Source of the DNA: an uncultured Pelagibacteraceae bacterium
GTDB taxonomy: Bacteria > Pseudomonadota > Alphaproteobacteria > Pelagibacterales > Pelagibacteraceae
DNA length: 64,000 nucleotides
Assembly: GCA_902624315.1 (NCBI GenBank)
Contig: CACNXC010000003.1
Coordinates: 1-64,000, forward strand
Direction: 5' to 3'
Below the pieces are notes generated by a model. The model did no database searches and was not told the DNA's origin. It saw only the letters and a program-made list of their open reading frames with translations. The position numbers and the translations under genes are program-made. Position 1 is the stretch's first letter. Every line of letters begins with the position of its first letter. Positions 42,410 through 51,462 of this stretch are shown here, one piece after another.

Positions 42410-44461
42410 ATGGATATTAAAAGAAATTATGAATATTTATTATCTGACCTAAAATCTATAAAAGGTGTTGGTTTAAAAACATCAAATTTATTAAAAAGAA
42501 AAAAAATTAATAGTATTTTTGATCTGTTATGGAAATTACCAAAATCTTATACGGATCGAAGTTTATCCTCAAAAATTAAAGATTTAAAAATAGATGAGAT
42601 ACAAACTATAACTATAATTCCTCAAAAATATTCATTTCCAAGAGTAAGAAACTTACCAAATCGAGTTTTATGCAAAGATGAAACTGGTGAAATAGATTGT
42701 GTTTTTTTTAATAGTTACGAAGGATATATTAGAAAAATATTACCTATTGGAAAAGAAGTAACAATTAGTGGTAAAATTAAATACTTTCGAAATAAATATC
42801 AATTAACAAATCCTAAATATATTTCAGAAGACTCATCTATAATAAAACAAAAGCATAATACCTATTCATTAACTGAAGGAATTAGTGAAAAGGTTTATAA
42901 TAAAATAATATTTCAAATTATTAAAAATTTACCTCAGATTGATGAGTGGCACTCAAAAGATATATTAAAAAATTTTGGTAATATTGGTTGGAATGACTCA
43001 ATCAAAAAATTACACGATCCAGAAAACATTGGTAAATTCAAGGAAAATTTCTATCAAAGACTTGCTTTTGATGAAATTTTTTCAACTTTTTTAGTTAATT
43101 CAGAAATTAGAAAAAAGATCAAAAAAATAAAAAAAACAAAGAAAAAATTCGATATTAAAAAACAAGGTGAAATAATATCAAAATTAGATTTTTTCTTAAC
43201 CAATGATCAAACTAAAACATTAAATGAGATTAACAAAGATTTGTGCTCAGATAACAAGATGTTTAGATTGCTTCAGGGTGATGTTGGTAGTGGTAAAACA
43301 ATCGTAGCGTTATTATCTGCATTCAATACCATCAGTTCTGATTTTCAAGTAGCAGTAATGGCTCCTACAGAAATATTAGCAAGACAGCATTTTTTATTAG
43401 CAAAAAAAATATATCCAAAAAATATTAAGATAGAATTACTTTCTGGAAAATCATCATACAAAGATAAGAAAAAAATTTTAAATAAACTTATTAAAAAAGA
43501 AATTGATATTATTTTTGGAACACATGCCTTATTTCAAAAAAAAGTAGAATTCAAAAAACTAGGTTTAATAATAATTGATGAACAACACAAATTTGGAGTT
43601 AGTCAGAGAAAAAAATTATCTGATAAAGCTGGGAAAGATTGTGATGTTCTTTTAATGACAGCAACACCAATTCCACGTACTTTAACAATGACTATTTATG
43701 GAGATATGGATCTTTCAATTATACGAGAAAAACCGAATAACCGAAAACCTGTAAAAACTTATAGTAAAATTGAAAGTAAGATTGAGGATGTACTTAAATT
43801 CATCAAGAAAGAAATACAACTTGGAAATCAAATTTTTTGGGTATGCCCTCTTATAGAAGAGTCAAAAAAAATTGATCATTCTTCAGCGATTAAAAAGTCT
43901 GAATATCTAAAAAAAATTTTTCCAAATGAGGTTTATTTACTCCATGGAAAAACAACCATTGAGGAAAAAGAGGAAATCTTAAACAAATTTTTAAGAAATG
44001 AATTTAAGATATTAGTTTCTACTACTATCATTGAAGTTGGTATAGATTTTCCTAATGCAAATGTAATTATAATAGAAAATGCAAATAAGTTTGGTTTGTC
44101 TCAATTACATCAACTTAGAGGTAGAGTTGGAAGAGGCAACAAAGAGTCTTCATGTGTATTAATGTTTAAGTCAAATCTAAGTGAAAATGCTAAAAAAAGA
44201 ATCAATATATTAAAAGACTCTAATGATGGATTTAAAATATCTGAAGAAGATATGAAATTAAGAGGTTTTGGAGATATTCTTGGTTTTAAACAAAGTGGAA
44301 TAAAAAACTTTAAATTGGCAGATCCAATACATAATCATAATCTTTTTATTTTAGCTGAAAAAGAAATTAAAAGAATTGAAAATGAAAAAGAGGATATAGG
44401 AAGATTTAAACCATTAATTAAATTATATGATCGTGCAGATATAATTAACGATATAGCTTAA
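42410..44461 (+). CDS. recG: ATP-dependent DNA helicase RecG
   Basis: 683 residues. The N-terminal wedge and OB-fold include KGVGLKTSNLL and FDLLWKLPKSYTDRS; LLQGDVGSGKT is Walker A, IDEQHKFGVSQR the DExH box, MTATPIPRTL motif III, and HGKTTIEEKEEIL with STTIIEVGIDFPNA and QLRGRVGRG the C-terminal helicase motifs. It rescues stalled forks and remodels Holliday junctions. The convergent DUF502 stop overlaps by four bases. Confidence 0.97.
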   Translation: MDIKRNYEYLLSDLKSIKGVGLKTSNLLKRKKINSIFDLLWKLPKSYTDRSLSSKIKDLKIDEIQTITIIPQKYSFPRVRNLPNRVLCKDETGEIDCVFFNSYEGYIRKILPIGKEVTISGKIKYFRNKYQLTNPKYISEDSSIIKQKHNTYSLTEGISEKVYNKIIFQIIKNLPQIDEWHSKDILKNFGNIGWNDSIKKLHDPENIGKFKENFYQRLAFDEIFSTFLVNSEIRKKIKKIKKTKKKFDIKKQGEIISKLDFFLTNDQTKTLNEINKDLCSDNKMFRLLQGDVGSGKTIVALLSAFNTISSDFQVAVMAPTEILARQHFLLAKKIYPKNIKIELLSGKSSYKDKKKILNKLIKKEIDIIFGTHALFQKKVEFKKLGLIIIDEQHKFGVSQRKKLSDKAGKDCDVLLMTATPIPRTLTMTIYGDMDLSIIREKPNNRKPVKTYSKIESKIEDVLKFIKKEIQLGNQIFWVCPLIEESKKIDHSSAIKKSEYLKKIFPNEVYLLHGKTTIEEKEEILNKFLRNEFKILVSTTIIEVGIDFPNANVIIIENANKFGLSQLHQLRGRVGRGNKESSCVLMFKSNLSENAKKRINILKDSNDGFKISEEDMKLRGFGDILGFKQSGIKNFKLADPIHNHNLFILAEKEIKRIENEKEDIGRFKPLIKLYDRADIINDIA

Positions 44462-45078
44462 TTCTTACCTGTGGATGTTCCTGCAGAAACAATAAATTTG
44501 GATGCCTCTTCAAATGTCATATTCAGATATATAACTTCATCTATAGGAAACATTAGTAAAAAACCACTTGTAGGATTTGGTGTAGTTGGAACAAATACGT
44601 TTATTAATTTTTTATTTGTTTTTTCAGCCATTTCACCTTTATTTTCTTTTGTTGCAAATCCAACAGCCCAAACACCTTTTCTTGGATATTCTACTAAAAC
44701 AACACTTTTTTTATCATTGTCATCTTTATTAGAAAATGTCTCGGTCATTTGTACTATTGCTGAATAAATAGTTCTTAAAACAGGAATTCTTTTAAATAGA
44801 TCATCAATAAGTTTGAGAATTCGTTTACCTAAAAAGGATAATGATAATCCCCCAACAATTGTTATAAATGCTACAGAAATAATTATTTCTATTCCAGGTA
44901 TGGCAAAAGGTAAGTAGTTATTAGGATTTATATTTTCTGGAATTATTTTAGAAGAAATGCCTATTAAAATTTTACTTAAATATAAAGTAAAACCAATAGG
45001 AATTAATACCACTACACCCGTTATAAAATAATTTCTAAGAATAAGAGTAAGTGATCGTTTTTTTTTATTCTTTTTCAT
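44458..45078 (-). CDS. DUF502 family membrane protein
   Basis: 206 residues. Two membrane helices (YFITGVVVLIPIGFTLYLS and IIISVAFITIVGGLSLSFLG) enclose a loop; the following domain has RIPVLRTIYSAIVQMTETF and the strand-rich GVWAVGFATKE...VFVPTTPNPTSGFLLMFP, the DUF502 signature. The function is unknown. In relatives the gene is next to recG, as here. A 25-codon frame precedes it on the same strand. Confidence 0.85.
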   Translation of the reverse strand: MKKNKKKRSLTLILRNYFITGVVVLIPIGFTLYLSKILIGISSKIIPENINPNNYLPFAIPGIEIIISVAFITIVGGLSLSFLGKRILKLIDDLFKRIPVLRTIYSAIVQMTETFSNKDDNDKKSVVLVEYPRKGVWAVGFATKENKGEMAEKTNKKLINVFVPTTPNPTSGFLLMFPIDEVIYLNMTFEEASKFIVSAGTSTGKN

Positions 45079-45083
45079 AAAAT

Positions 45084-45161
45084 TTATTTAAAACTAGAGT
45101 AAACTACAAAAGAAATCGCAATAATAAATAAAAATACTAATATTTTATTATTTAGATTCAT
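45084..45161 (-). CDS. Possible 25-residue membrane peptide
   Basis: Reading frame MNLNNK followed by ILVFLFIIAISFVVYSS and FK, a single hydrophobic helix with a charged end on both sides. It ends five bases before the DUF502 start. Its placement, lack of stop and membrane character are suggestive, but it is very short and has no clear ribosome-binding site. Confidence 0.35.
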   Translation of the reverse strand: MNLNNKILVFLFIIAISFVVYSSFK

Positions 45162-45191
45162 TTTAAAATATATTATCAATGATAATTAAAA

Positions 45192-46013
45192 ATGGATAGA
45201 AGAAAATTCTTAACTTATGTTGGTTGTACTTGTTGTAGTTTAGCTCTGAATTCATGTGCTACTGCACCAATCACTGATCGAAAACAATTAAAACTAATAC
45301 CTGAAGCTAAATTAAATGCTCAGGCAGCCCAAATTTTTGAAAAAATTAAGGAAAAAGAAAAATTAATAACAGGACCAAAACTTAATCAGATTAAAGAAAT
45401 TGGCAAAAGAATGGAAAATTCTATAGGAGAATATTTTTATCAATCAAAACTTGATGACCCGACAGTTGGTTTTGATTGGGAATATATATTAATCGATAAA
45501 AAAAATATGAGAAATGCATTTTGTATGCCAGGAGGTAAAATAGCAGTTTTTTCAGGCATATTAGAAGTAACCAAAAATACTGATGGCTTAGCTGCTGTCA
45601 TGGGTCATGAAATTGCACATGCTGTAGCAAAACACTCGGTAGAACGAGCGAGCAGAGGTGTTGTTTTAAACGTAGGGACAAATGTTATTGATATATTATC
45701 TGGAGGAAAATTATCTCAAGTTAATAGAACAACAGGTATGAATACTATTGGTATGGTCTCTCAACTAGGTATAATGAACCCTTTTAATAGAAAACAAGAA
45801 ACTGAAGCTGACTATTTGGGTATGATTTTTGCCTCTTTGTCTGGTTACGATATAAGAGAAACACCTAAAATTTGGGAAAGAATGAAAAAATTTAGTAAAG
45901 GAAAAAAACAATCTGAATTTCTTAGTACACACCCATCACCTGACAATCGCATTAAAAAAATAAATGAGTGGACAAATAGTATAATTCTGGATTACCCACC
46001 AATTAAAATATAA
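45192..46013 (+). CDS. M48 family zinc metalloprotease lipoprotein
   Basis: 273 residues. The N-terminal RRKFLTYVGCTCCSLALNSC has a twin-arginine-like start and lipobox, so it may be Tat-exported and lipidated. The catalytic motif is VMGHEIAHAVAKHS (HExxH), with the third ligand in ETEADYLG, and FLSTHPSPDNRIKKI at the end, like BepA/LoiP. It probably degrades misfolded outer-membrane proteins in the periplasm. Confidence 0.9.
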   Translation: MDRRKFLTYVGCTCCSLALNSCATAPITDRKQLKLIPEAKLNAQAAQIFEKIKEKEKLITGPKLNQIKEIGKRMENSIGEYFYQSKLDDPTVGFDWEYILIDKKNMRNAFCMPGGKIAVFSGILEVTKNTDGLAAVMGHEIAHAVAKHSVERASRGVVLNVGTNVIDILSGGKLSQVNRTTGMNTIGMVSQLGIMNPFNRKQETEADYLGMIFASLSGYDIRETPKIWERMKKFSKGKKQSEFLSTHPSPDNRIKKINEWTNSIILDYPPIKI

Positions 46014-46024
46014 GTATTAATTGA

Positions 46025-46100
<76 letters not shown>

Positions 46101-46171
46101 AAAATTACTTCGTATATACATATTTATTTTAATATTTCAAATGGGAATTGATGAGACATATAGTTTCTTTA

Positions 46172-47284
46172 TCACAACTTATCTATGTATTTATCATGAA
46201 ATTCATTAAAAGTGCCTTTTTGAATATTTTTTCTTATTTCGCTCATTAATTCTTGATAAAAGTTGATATTATTTAACGTTAAAAGCATCGACCCTAAAAT
46301 TTCATTAGTATTGAATAAATGATTCAAATAATTTTTTGAATATTTGTTTAAATTTAAATTTTTACACTTTTCATCAAGAGGTGAATTGTCATTTTGATAT
46401 TTATTATTTTTAATATTTATTCTTCCATTCCATGTAAAAGCCAGACCTGTTCTCCCTGATCTAGTCGGCATTACACAATCAAACATGTCTATTCCTCTTT
46501 TAACTGCACCTAAAATATCAGAAGGTGTGCCCACACCCATTAAATAATGTGGTTTATTTTCTGGAAGATTTTCCTTGATGTCATCCAAAACTTTAAACAT
46601 TTCCTCTTGTGTTTCACCAACTGCAAGACCACCAATGGCATATCCATCAAAATTTAGATTTAACAAACCTTTTAGAGACAAAAGTCTCAAATCTTTAAAA
46701 AGACCTCCTTGGACTATGCCAAAAAGAGCTTTATGAGGATTTTTTCCAAAGGCTTTTTTGGATCTATCAGCCCAATATAATGATAGTTCCATTGATTTTT
46801 TAATCAGTTCATAGTCATTTGTTTTCTTAGGACATTCATCCATGATCATTACAATATCTGAGTTCAAGCCAAGTTGAATTTTTATACTTTCTTCAGGGCT
46901 CAAATAAAATTTTTTTCCGTCAACATGAGAGTTAAAAATTGCACCTTTTTCTCGGTCTATTTTATTTAATTTTGAAAGAGACATTACTTGAAAACCACCT
47001 GAGTCAGTAAGTATTGGCAAATCACAATTCATAAAGGAATGTAATCCACCAGCATTTTGAATTCGTTCAACTCCTGGACGGATCATTAAATGATATGTAT
47101 TAGCTAAAATTATATCTGAGCCAGTTTTTTTAATATCGTCAATCGTACAAGCTTTTACAGTTGCCTGAGTTCCAACTGGCATAAAAGCAGGAGTTCTAAT
47201 AATACCTCTATGCGTTTCTATAATTCCTTCTCTTGCATAGTTGTCTTTGTTCAATAATTTAAAGGCAAATTCTTTTAATGCCAT
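46172..47284 (-). CDS. tgt: tRNA-guanine transglycosylase, with incomplete zinc site
   Basis: 370 residues. Asp in LTDSGGFQVMSL and the nucleophile in DMFDCVMPTRSGR, plus FGIVQGG and YAIGGLAVGE, are the queuine-insertion landmarks. The zinc site of the family is CxCxxC plus a downstream His; here only the first Cys (307) and the His (NHLFN) remain, and the second and third positions are Asn and Leu. Either the site is lost or the metal is held differently. It exchanges G34 for the queuosine precursor. Confidence 0.92.
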   Translation of the reverse strand: MALKEFAFKLLNKDNYAREGIIETHRGIIRTPAFMPVGTQATVKACTIDDIKKTGSDIILANTYHLMIRPGVERIQNAGGLHSFMNCDLPILTDSGGFQVMSLSKLNKIDREKGAIFNSHVDGKKFYLSPEESIKIQLGLNSDIVMIMDECPKKTNDYELIKKSMELSLYWADRSKKAFGKNPHKALFGIVQGGLFKDLRLLSLKGLLNLNFDGYAIGGLAVGETQEEMFKVLDDIKENLPENKPHYLMGVGTPSDILGAVKRGIDMFDCVMPTRSGRTGLAFTWNGRINIKNNKYQNDNSPLDEKCKNLNLNKYSKNYLNHLFNTNEILGSMLLTLNNINFYQELMSEIRKNIQKGTFNEFHDKYIDKL

Positions 47285-47290
47285 TAAATA

Positions 47291-47851
47291 TTATAATGAT
47301 TTAAAACTAATTATTTTATCTGGATCTGTGACCGCACCATTATTGTTTTCATCACCACGTTTAATTTTATCAACAAATTCCATTCCTTCGATCACTTTTC
47401 CAAAAACTGTATACTGATTATCTAAAAAAGGAGCAGATTTAAAACAGATAAAAAATTGACTATTTGCACTATTTGGATCTTGTGACCTAGCCATAGATAA
47501 AGTTCCTCTATCATGAGGTAAATTATTAAATTCTTGTTTTAGGTCTGGTAAATCTGATCCTCCCATTCCTGCCATTCTTAAATTAAAATCGCTTGATGAT
47601 GAATTACCAAATTTTACATCACCAGTTTGTGCCATGAAACCATCAATAACTCTGTGAAAAACAACATTATCATATTTACCACTATTGGCTAAATCTTTAA
47701 TTCTTTTAACATGATTAGGTGCTACATCTTCAAATAATTCAATTTTAACATCTCCATCTTTAAGTTTCAAAATCATAATATTCTCCTGTGACATTACTTG
47801 GTTTATGGTTAAAAAAAAGAAAATAAATATATTTATTAAAATTTTACTCAT
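47291..47851 (-). CDS. Peptidyl-prolyl cis-trans isomerase, cyclophilin type, periplasmic
   Basis: 186 residues. A signal peptide (NIFIFFFLTINQVMS) precedes a cyclophilin domain with VVFHRVIDGFMAQTGD, RGTLSMARSQDPNSANSQFFICF and QYTVFGKVIEGMEFVD. It speeds proline isomerisation of exported proteins. Only six bases separate it from tgt. The start overlaps coaD's end by eight bases. Confidence 0.93.
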   Translation of the reverse strand: MSKILINIFIFFFLTINQVMSQENIMILKLKDGDVKIELFEDVAPNHVKRIKDLANSGKYDNVVFHRVIDGFMAQTGDVKFGNSSSSDFNLRMAGMGGSDLPDLKQEFNNLPHDRGTLSMARSQDPNSANSQFFICFKSAPFLDNQYTVFGKVIEGMEFVDKIKRGDENNNGAVTDPDKIISFKSL

Positions 47852-48338
47852 ATTTTCTTTTTAATAATTTAATTGTACTTTTGGTAGTAAATTTTTTGAT
47901 ATCACCTTTTAAATTTACTATTTCTTTAACAAATCTTGATGAAATAATCTGATTTTCAACATCAGACATTAAAAAAAGAGTTTCAATATTTTTATTTAAT
48001 TTTCTATTCATTCCTGCTAATTGGAATTCATATTCAAAATCTGAAACTGCTCTTAATCCTCTTAAAATAATATTTGATTTATATTTTTTACACAATTCAG
48101 TGGTTAAAGAGCTAAAAGAAATTACGACAACTTTTTTTTTATTCAGTTTCAAATCATAAAATAAAGCTTTTTTTACAATTTCAATTCGTTCATCAGAGTC
48201 GAATAAATAATCTTTATTTTCAACGTTAGATACTGCAACGACAATCTTATCAAAAAGTTTTAGTCCTTTTTTAATAACATCTATATGGCCAAACGTAATT
48301 GGATCAAATGTTCCAGGATAGATTGCAACTTTATTCAT
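47844..48338 (-). CDS. coaD: Phosphopantetheine adenylyltransferase
   Basis: 164 residues. The N-terminal AIYPGTFDPITFGHIDVIKKGL has the TxGH nucleotidyltransferase motif; RGLRAVSDFEYEFQLA and EIVNLKGDI are conserved further. It makes dephospho-CoA. The coaD-gyrA linkage is common in alphaproteobacteria. The ATG shares a base with the gyrA stop. Confidence 0.96.
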   Translation of the reverse strand: MNKVAIYPGTFDPITFGHIDVIKKGLKLFDKIVVAVSNVENKDYLFDSDERIEIVKKALFYDLKLNKKKVVVISFSSLTTELCKKYKSNIILRGLRAVSDFEYEFQLAGMNRKLNKNIETLFLMSDVENQIISSRFVKEIVNLKGDIKKFTTKSTIKLLKRKYE

Positions 48339-50917
48339 TAAACTAAGTTATCATCTATTTTATCAGCTGAAACAACTTTTTCTTCACCAGTTAATTTAAT
48401 AATTTTAACACCCTGAGTATTTCTACCCGCAGTTCTAATTTCTTTTACCGCTACACGTATTACTCTTCCTTTGTTAGTAGATATAAGTATTTCATCACCA
48501 TCATAAACAGGAAAAGAAGATGAGATATTACCATTTCTTGGTGAATTTATAATTCCAATAATTCCCTTCCCTCCTCTATTGGTTACTCTATATTCTGTAT
48601 GACTAGTTTTTTTACCAAAACCATTTTCTGTAATTGATAATATAAACTTTTGTTTAGCTTTTAATTCTGATTGCTCGTCCTTCGATTTCTTCCCATTTTT
48701 TTTGAATTTATCATTATCTATAATTGAAAGGGAGACTATTTGGTCGTTTGGAGACAAAACAATACCTTTAATCCCTTTAGAGGATCTACCCTTAAAAACT
48801 CTTAATTTTTTAGACTCAAAACGTATACATTTTCCTAATTTTGTGCTTAAGATTATATCCTGATCATCTTTACAAATTTTAACTCCCACAATTTTATCAT
48901 TATTGTCTAATTTCATTGCAATTTTTCCAGACGTATTAATTGAAGAAAAATCCTCTAAACTATTTTTTCTGATTTTCCCTTGAGCAGTAGCAAATACAAT
49001 TTGATAATTTTTCATTTCAGATTCATTGTCAGGAAAAGGCATAATAGAACTTATTGACTGATGGTTTTTTAGTGGAAGAATATTAAACAACGATTTTCCC
49101 TTAGAAACTGAAGATCCCTCAGGTATTTTCCAGGCTTTTATTCTATAAACTAAACCTTCTGTAGAGAAAAACAAAACTGATGTATGGGTATTAACTGATA
49201 GAGTTTGGACTACAGAGTCTTCGTTTCTAGTAGTCATGCCAGTTTTTCCTTTACCTCCTCTTTTTTGTGTCTTAACACTATTCAAAGATCCACGTTTAAT
49301 GTAACCCTGCAATGTAACTGTAATCAATACAGATTGTTTTTGAATGGTTTCTTCTATATCGTAATTTAATACAGCATCAATTATTTTAGTTCTTCGGGGT
49401 GATGAATATTTATCTTTAATATTCTTTAACTCTTCACTAATAACTTTTAACAATTCTTTTTTAGATGAAATTATTTTTTTATATTTCGTGATTAATTCAG
49501 CTAACTTCTTAATTTCTATTTCAATTTCATTTATTCCTAACGCTGTCAGCTTTTGTAATCTTAATTCTAAAATAGCATTCACTTGTAAAGTTGATAAGGA
49601 GTATAAAGTTTTTGATTTTGAACTTTCTACAAGTGAAATTAATTTTTTTGACTTATTAATTTTCCATTTAGTTTGTAAAAGAGATTTCTTTGCATCTTCC
49701 GGATTTTTTGATGATCTGATTGTTTTGATAACTTTGTCTAAATTTTCAACTGAAACCGATAAACCTATTAAGATATGCGCTCGCTCTTCTGCTTTTTGTA
49801 AGTCAAATTTTGTTTTTTTGACTACGACGTCCTCCCTAAAGGATAAAAAATTTGATAAGAAATCTTTTAAGTTACAAGTTTCAGGTTTACCATCAACTAT
49901 TGCAAGTGTATTAAATCCAAATGAACTTTCAATTTGTGTATTCTTGTAAAGTTGTCTTTTTACTGTTTCAGGTTCTACTCCACTTCTCAAATCTATTGAA
50001 ACTCTGATTCCTTCTCGATTAGACTCATCTCTTATATCTCTTATACCCTCAATTTTTTTTTCTCTAACAAGCTGAGCAATTCTCTCATTCAAAACAGATT
50101 TATTAACTTGATAAGGAATTGATGTTATAACCAATCTTTCTCTTCCATTTTTTAAACTTTCTATAGAAATTTCGCCTCTAATTTTAAAAGAACCTCTGCC
50201 TTTGTTGTAACCTTGTTTGATCATATCTTTTCCAATTATTACTCCTCCAGTTGGAAAATCAGGTCCAGGTATGTGCTTCATAAGATCTTTAATTTTAATA
50301 TCTTTATTTTCAATTAAAGCTAATGTTCCATTAATTATTTCACCTAGATTATGTGGTGGTATGCTAGTCGCCATTCCAACTGCAATCCCACCTGCACCGT
50401 TTACTAATAAATTAGGAAATTGAGCTGGTAAAACTGTTGGTTCTTTCTCCGTTTCGTCGTAATTATTTTTAAATGAAATTGTATTTTTTTCAATATCATC
50501 AATTAAATATTGTGAAACTTTAGATAATCTAGTTTCCGTATATCTCATCGCAGCAGCGGGATCGCCATCAATAGATCCAAAATTTCCTTGTCCATCAACT
50601 AAAGGCAAGCTCATTGAAAAATCCTGAACCATTCTTACTAGAGCATCATAAACTGACTGGTCTCCATGCGGGTGATACTTACCAATAACATCTCCAACAA
50701 TTCTTGCAGATTTTCTAAATTGTTTTGACCAATCATATCCACCTTTGTACATCGCATACAAAATTCTTCTATGAACTGGTTTTAAACCATCTCGTATATC
50801 TGGAAGTGCTCTACTGACTATAACACTCATTGCATACGATAGATAAGATGAGCTCATCTCATCATGCATTGAGATTAATTTTATATTCTTATCCTCAGGA
50901 ATTTCAGTTTTTTGCAT
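48338..50917 (-). CDS. gyrA: DNA gyrase subunit A
   Basis: 859 residues. [30 protein letters not shown] opens the breakage-reunion domain; the catalytic tyrosine is in AMRYTETRL. The GyrA box QKRGGKG (RGGKGKTGM) and beta-pinwheel repeats fill the C-terminal third. It introduces negative supercoils. At the quinolone hot spot the sequence is GDQSVYD, with glutamine (87) where E. coli has Ser83. Confidence 0.97.
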   Translation of the reverse strand: MQKTEIPEDKNIKLISMHDEMSSSYLSYAMSVIVSRALPDIRDGLKPVHRRILYAMYKGGYDWSKQFRKSARIVGDVIGKYHPHGDQSVYDALVRMVQDFSMSLPLVDGQGNFGSIDGDPAAAMRYTETRLSKVSQYLIDDIEKNTISFKNNYDETEKEPTVLPAQFPNLLVNGAGGIAVGMATSIPPHNLGEIINGTLALIENKDIKIKDLMKHIPGPDFPTGGVIIGKDMIKQGYNKGRGSFKIRGEISIESLKNGRERLVITSIPYQVNKSVLNERIAQLVREKKIEGIRDIRDESNREGIRVSIDLRSGVEPETVKRQLYKNTQIESSFGFNTLAIVDGKPETCNLKDFLSNFLSFREDVVVKKTKFDLQKAEERAHILIGLSVSVENLDKVIKTIRSSKNPEDAKKSLLQTKWKINKSKKLISLVESSKSKTLYSLSTLQVNAILELRLQKLTALGINEIEIEIKKLAELITKYKKIISSKKELLKVISEELKNIKDKYSSPRRTKIIDAVLNYDIEETIQKQSVLITVTLQGYIKRGSLNSVKTQKRGGKGKTGMTTRNEDSVVQTLSVNTHTSVLFFSTEGLVYRIKAWKIPEGSSVSKGKSLFNILPLKNHQSISSIMPFPDNESEMKNYQIVFATAQGKIRKNSLEDFSSINTSGKIAMKLDNNDKIVGVKICKDDQDIILSTKLGKCIRFESKKLRVFKGRSSKGIKGIVLSPNDQIVSLSIIDNDKFKKNGKKSKDEQSELKAKQKFILSITENGFGKKTSHTEYRVTNRGGKGIIGIINSPRNGNISSSFPVYDGDEILISTNKGRVIRVAVKEIRTAGRNTQGVKIIKLTGEEKVVSADKIDDNLV

Positions 50918-50922
50918 AAATA

Positions 50923-51372
50923 TTAAAATGGAATTTCATCATCCATGTCATTTGAAATTTGTGACATGTCATCATTATTAGATTGAGTATTATCATTTGA
51001 AATACTTCCACCTGAATTACCTCCACCTAACATAGTTAAAGATGAGTTATATCCTTGAATAACAATTTCAGTCGAGTATTTGTCTTGACCAGACTGCTCA
51101 TCTTTCCATTTTCGGGTCGTTAATTGTCCCTCAACATATATTTGGGCTCCCTTTTTTAAATATTGTTGAACAACATTTACCAATCCCTCATTAAATACAA
51201 CTATACGGTGCCATTCTGTTTTTTCTTTTTTTTCACCAGTATTCTTATCTTTCCAAGATTGACTTGTTGCCAGACTTAATCGTGCAACACTTTTGCCATT
51301 TACCATTTGTTTGATCTCTGGATCTGCGCCCAAACGACCAATTAAAAGTACTTTATTTAAACTTCCAGCCAT
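50923..51372 (-). CDS. ssb: Single-stranded DNA-binding protein
   Basis: 149 residues. The OB-fold has [42 protein letters not shown] and [15 protein letters not shown] short linker leads to the acidic tip MDDEIPF, the protein-interaction peptide. It sits five bases upstream of gyrA on the same strand and is divergent from uvrA, the classic ssb/uvrA pair. Confidence 0.97.
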   Translation of the reverse strand: MAGSLNKVLLIGRLGADPEIKQMVNGKSVARLSLATSQSWKDKNTGEKKEKTEWHRIVVFNEGLVNVVQQYLKKGAQIYVEGQLTTRKWKDEQSGQDKYSTEIVIQGYNSSLTMLGGGNSGGSISNDNTQSNNDDMSQISNDMDDEIPF

Positions 51373-51462
51373 AATATTTTAATATTTGTTAAATTTGTTA
51401 ATTAGAACTATACCACAATTTACTCTGAATATTAATTTTATTAAGTCAAAGCAACAAAAATT

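Noticed and set aside
49488-49949. 153-codon frame antisense to gyrA
   Set aside because: Mirror frame of an AT-rich coding gene; no motifs, and gyrA is certain.
51373-51462. Possible SOS (LexA) box between ssb and uvrA
   Set aside because: GTTAATTAGAAC is present, but the alphaproteobacterial pattern GTTC-N7-GTTC or GAAC-N7-GAAC is not.
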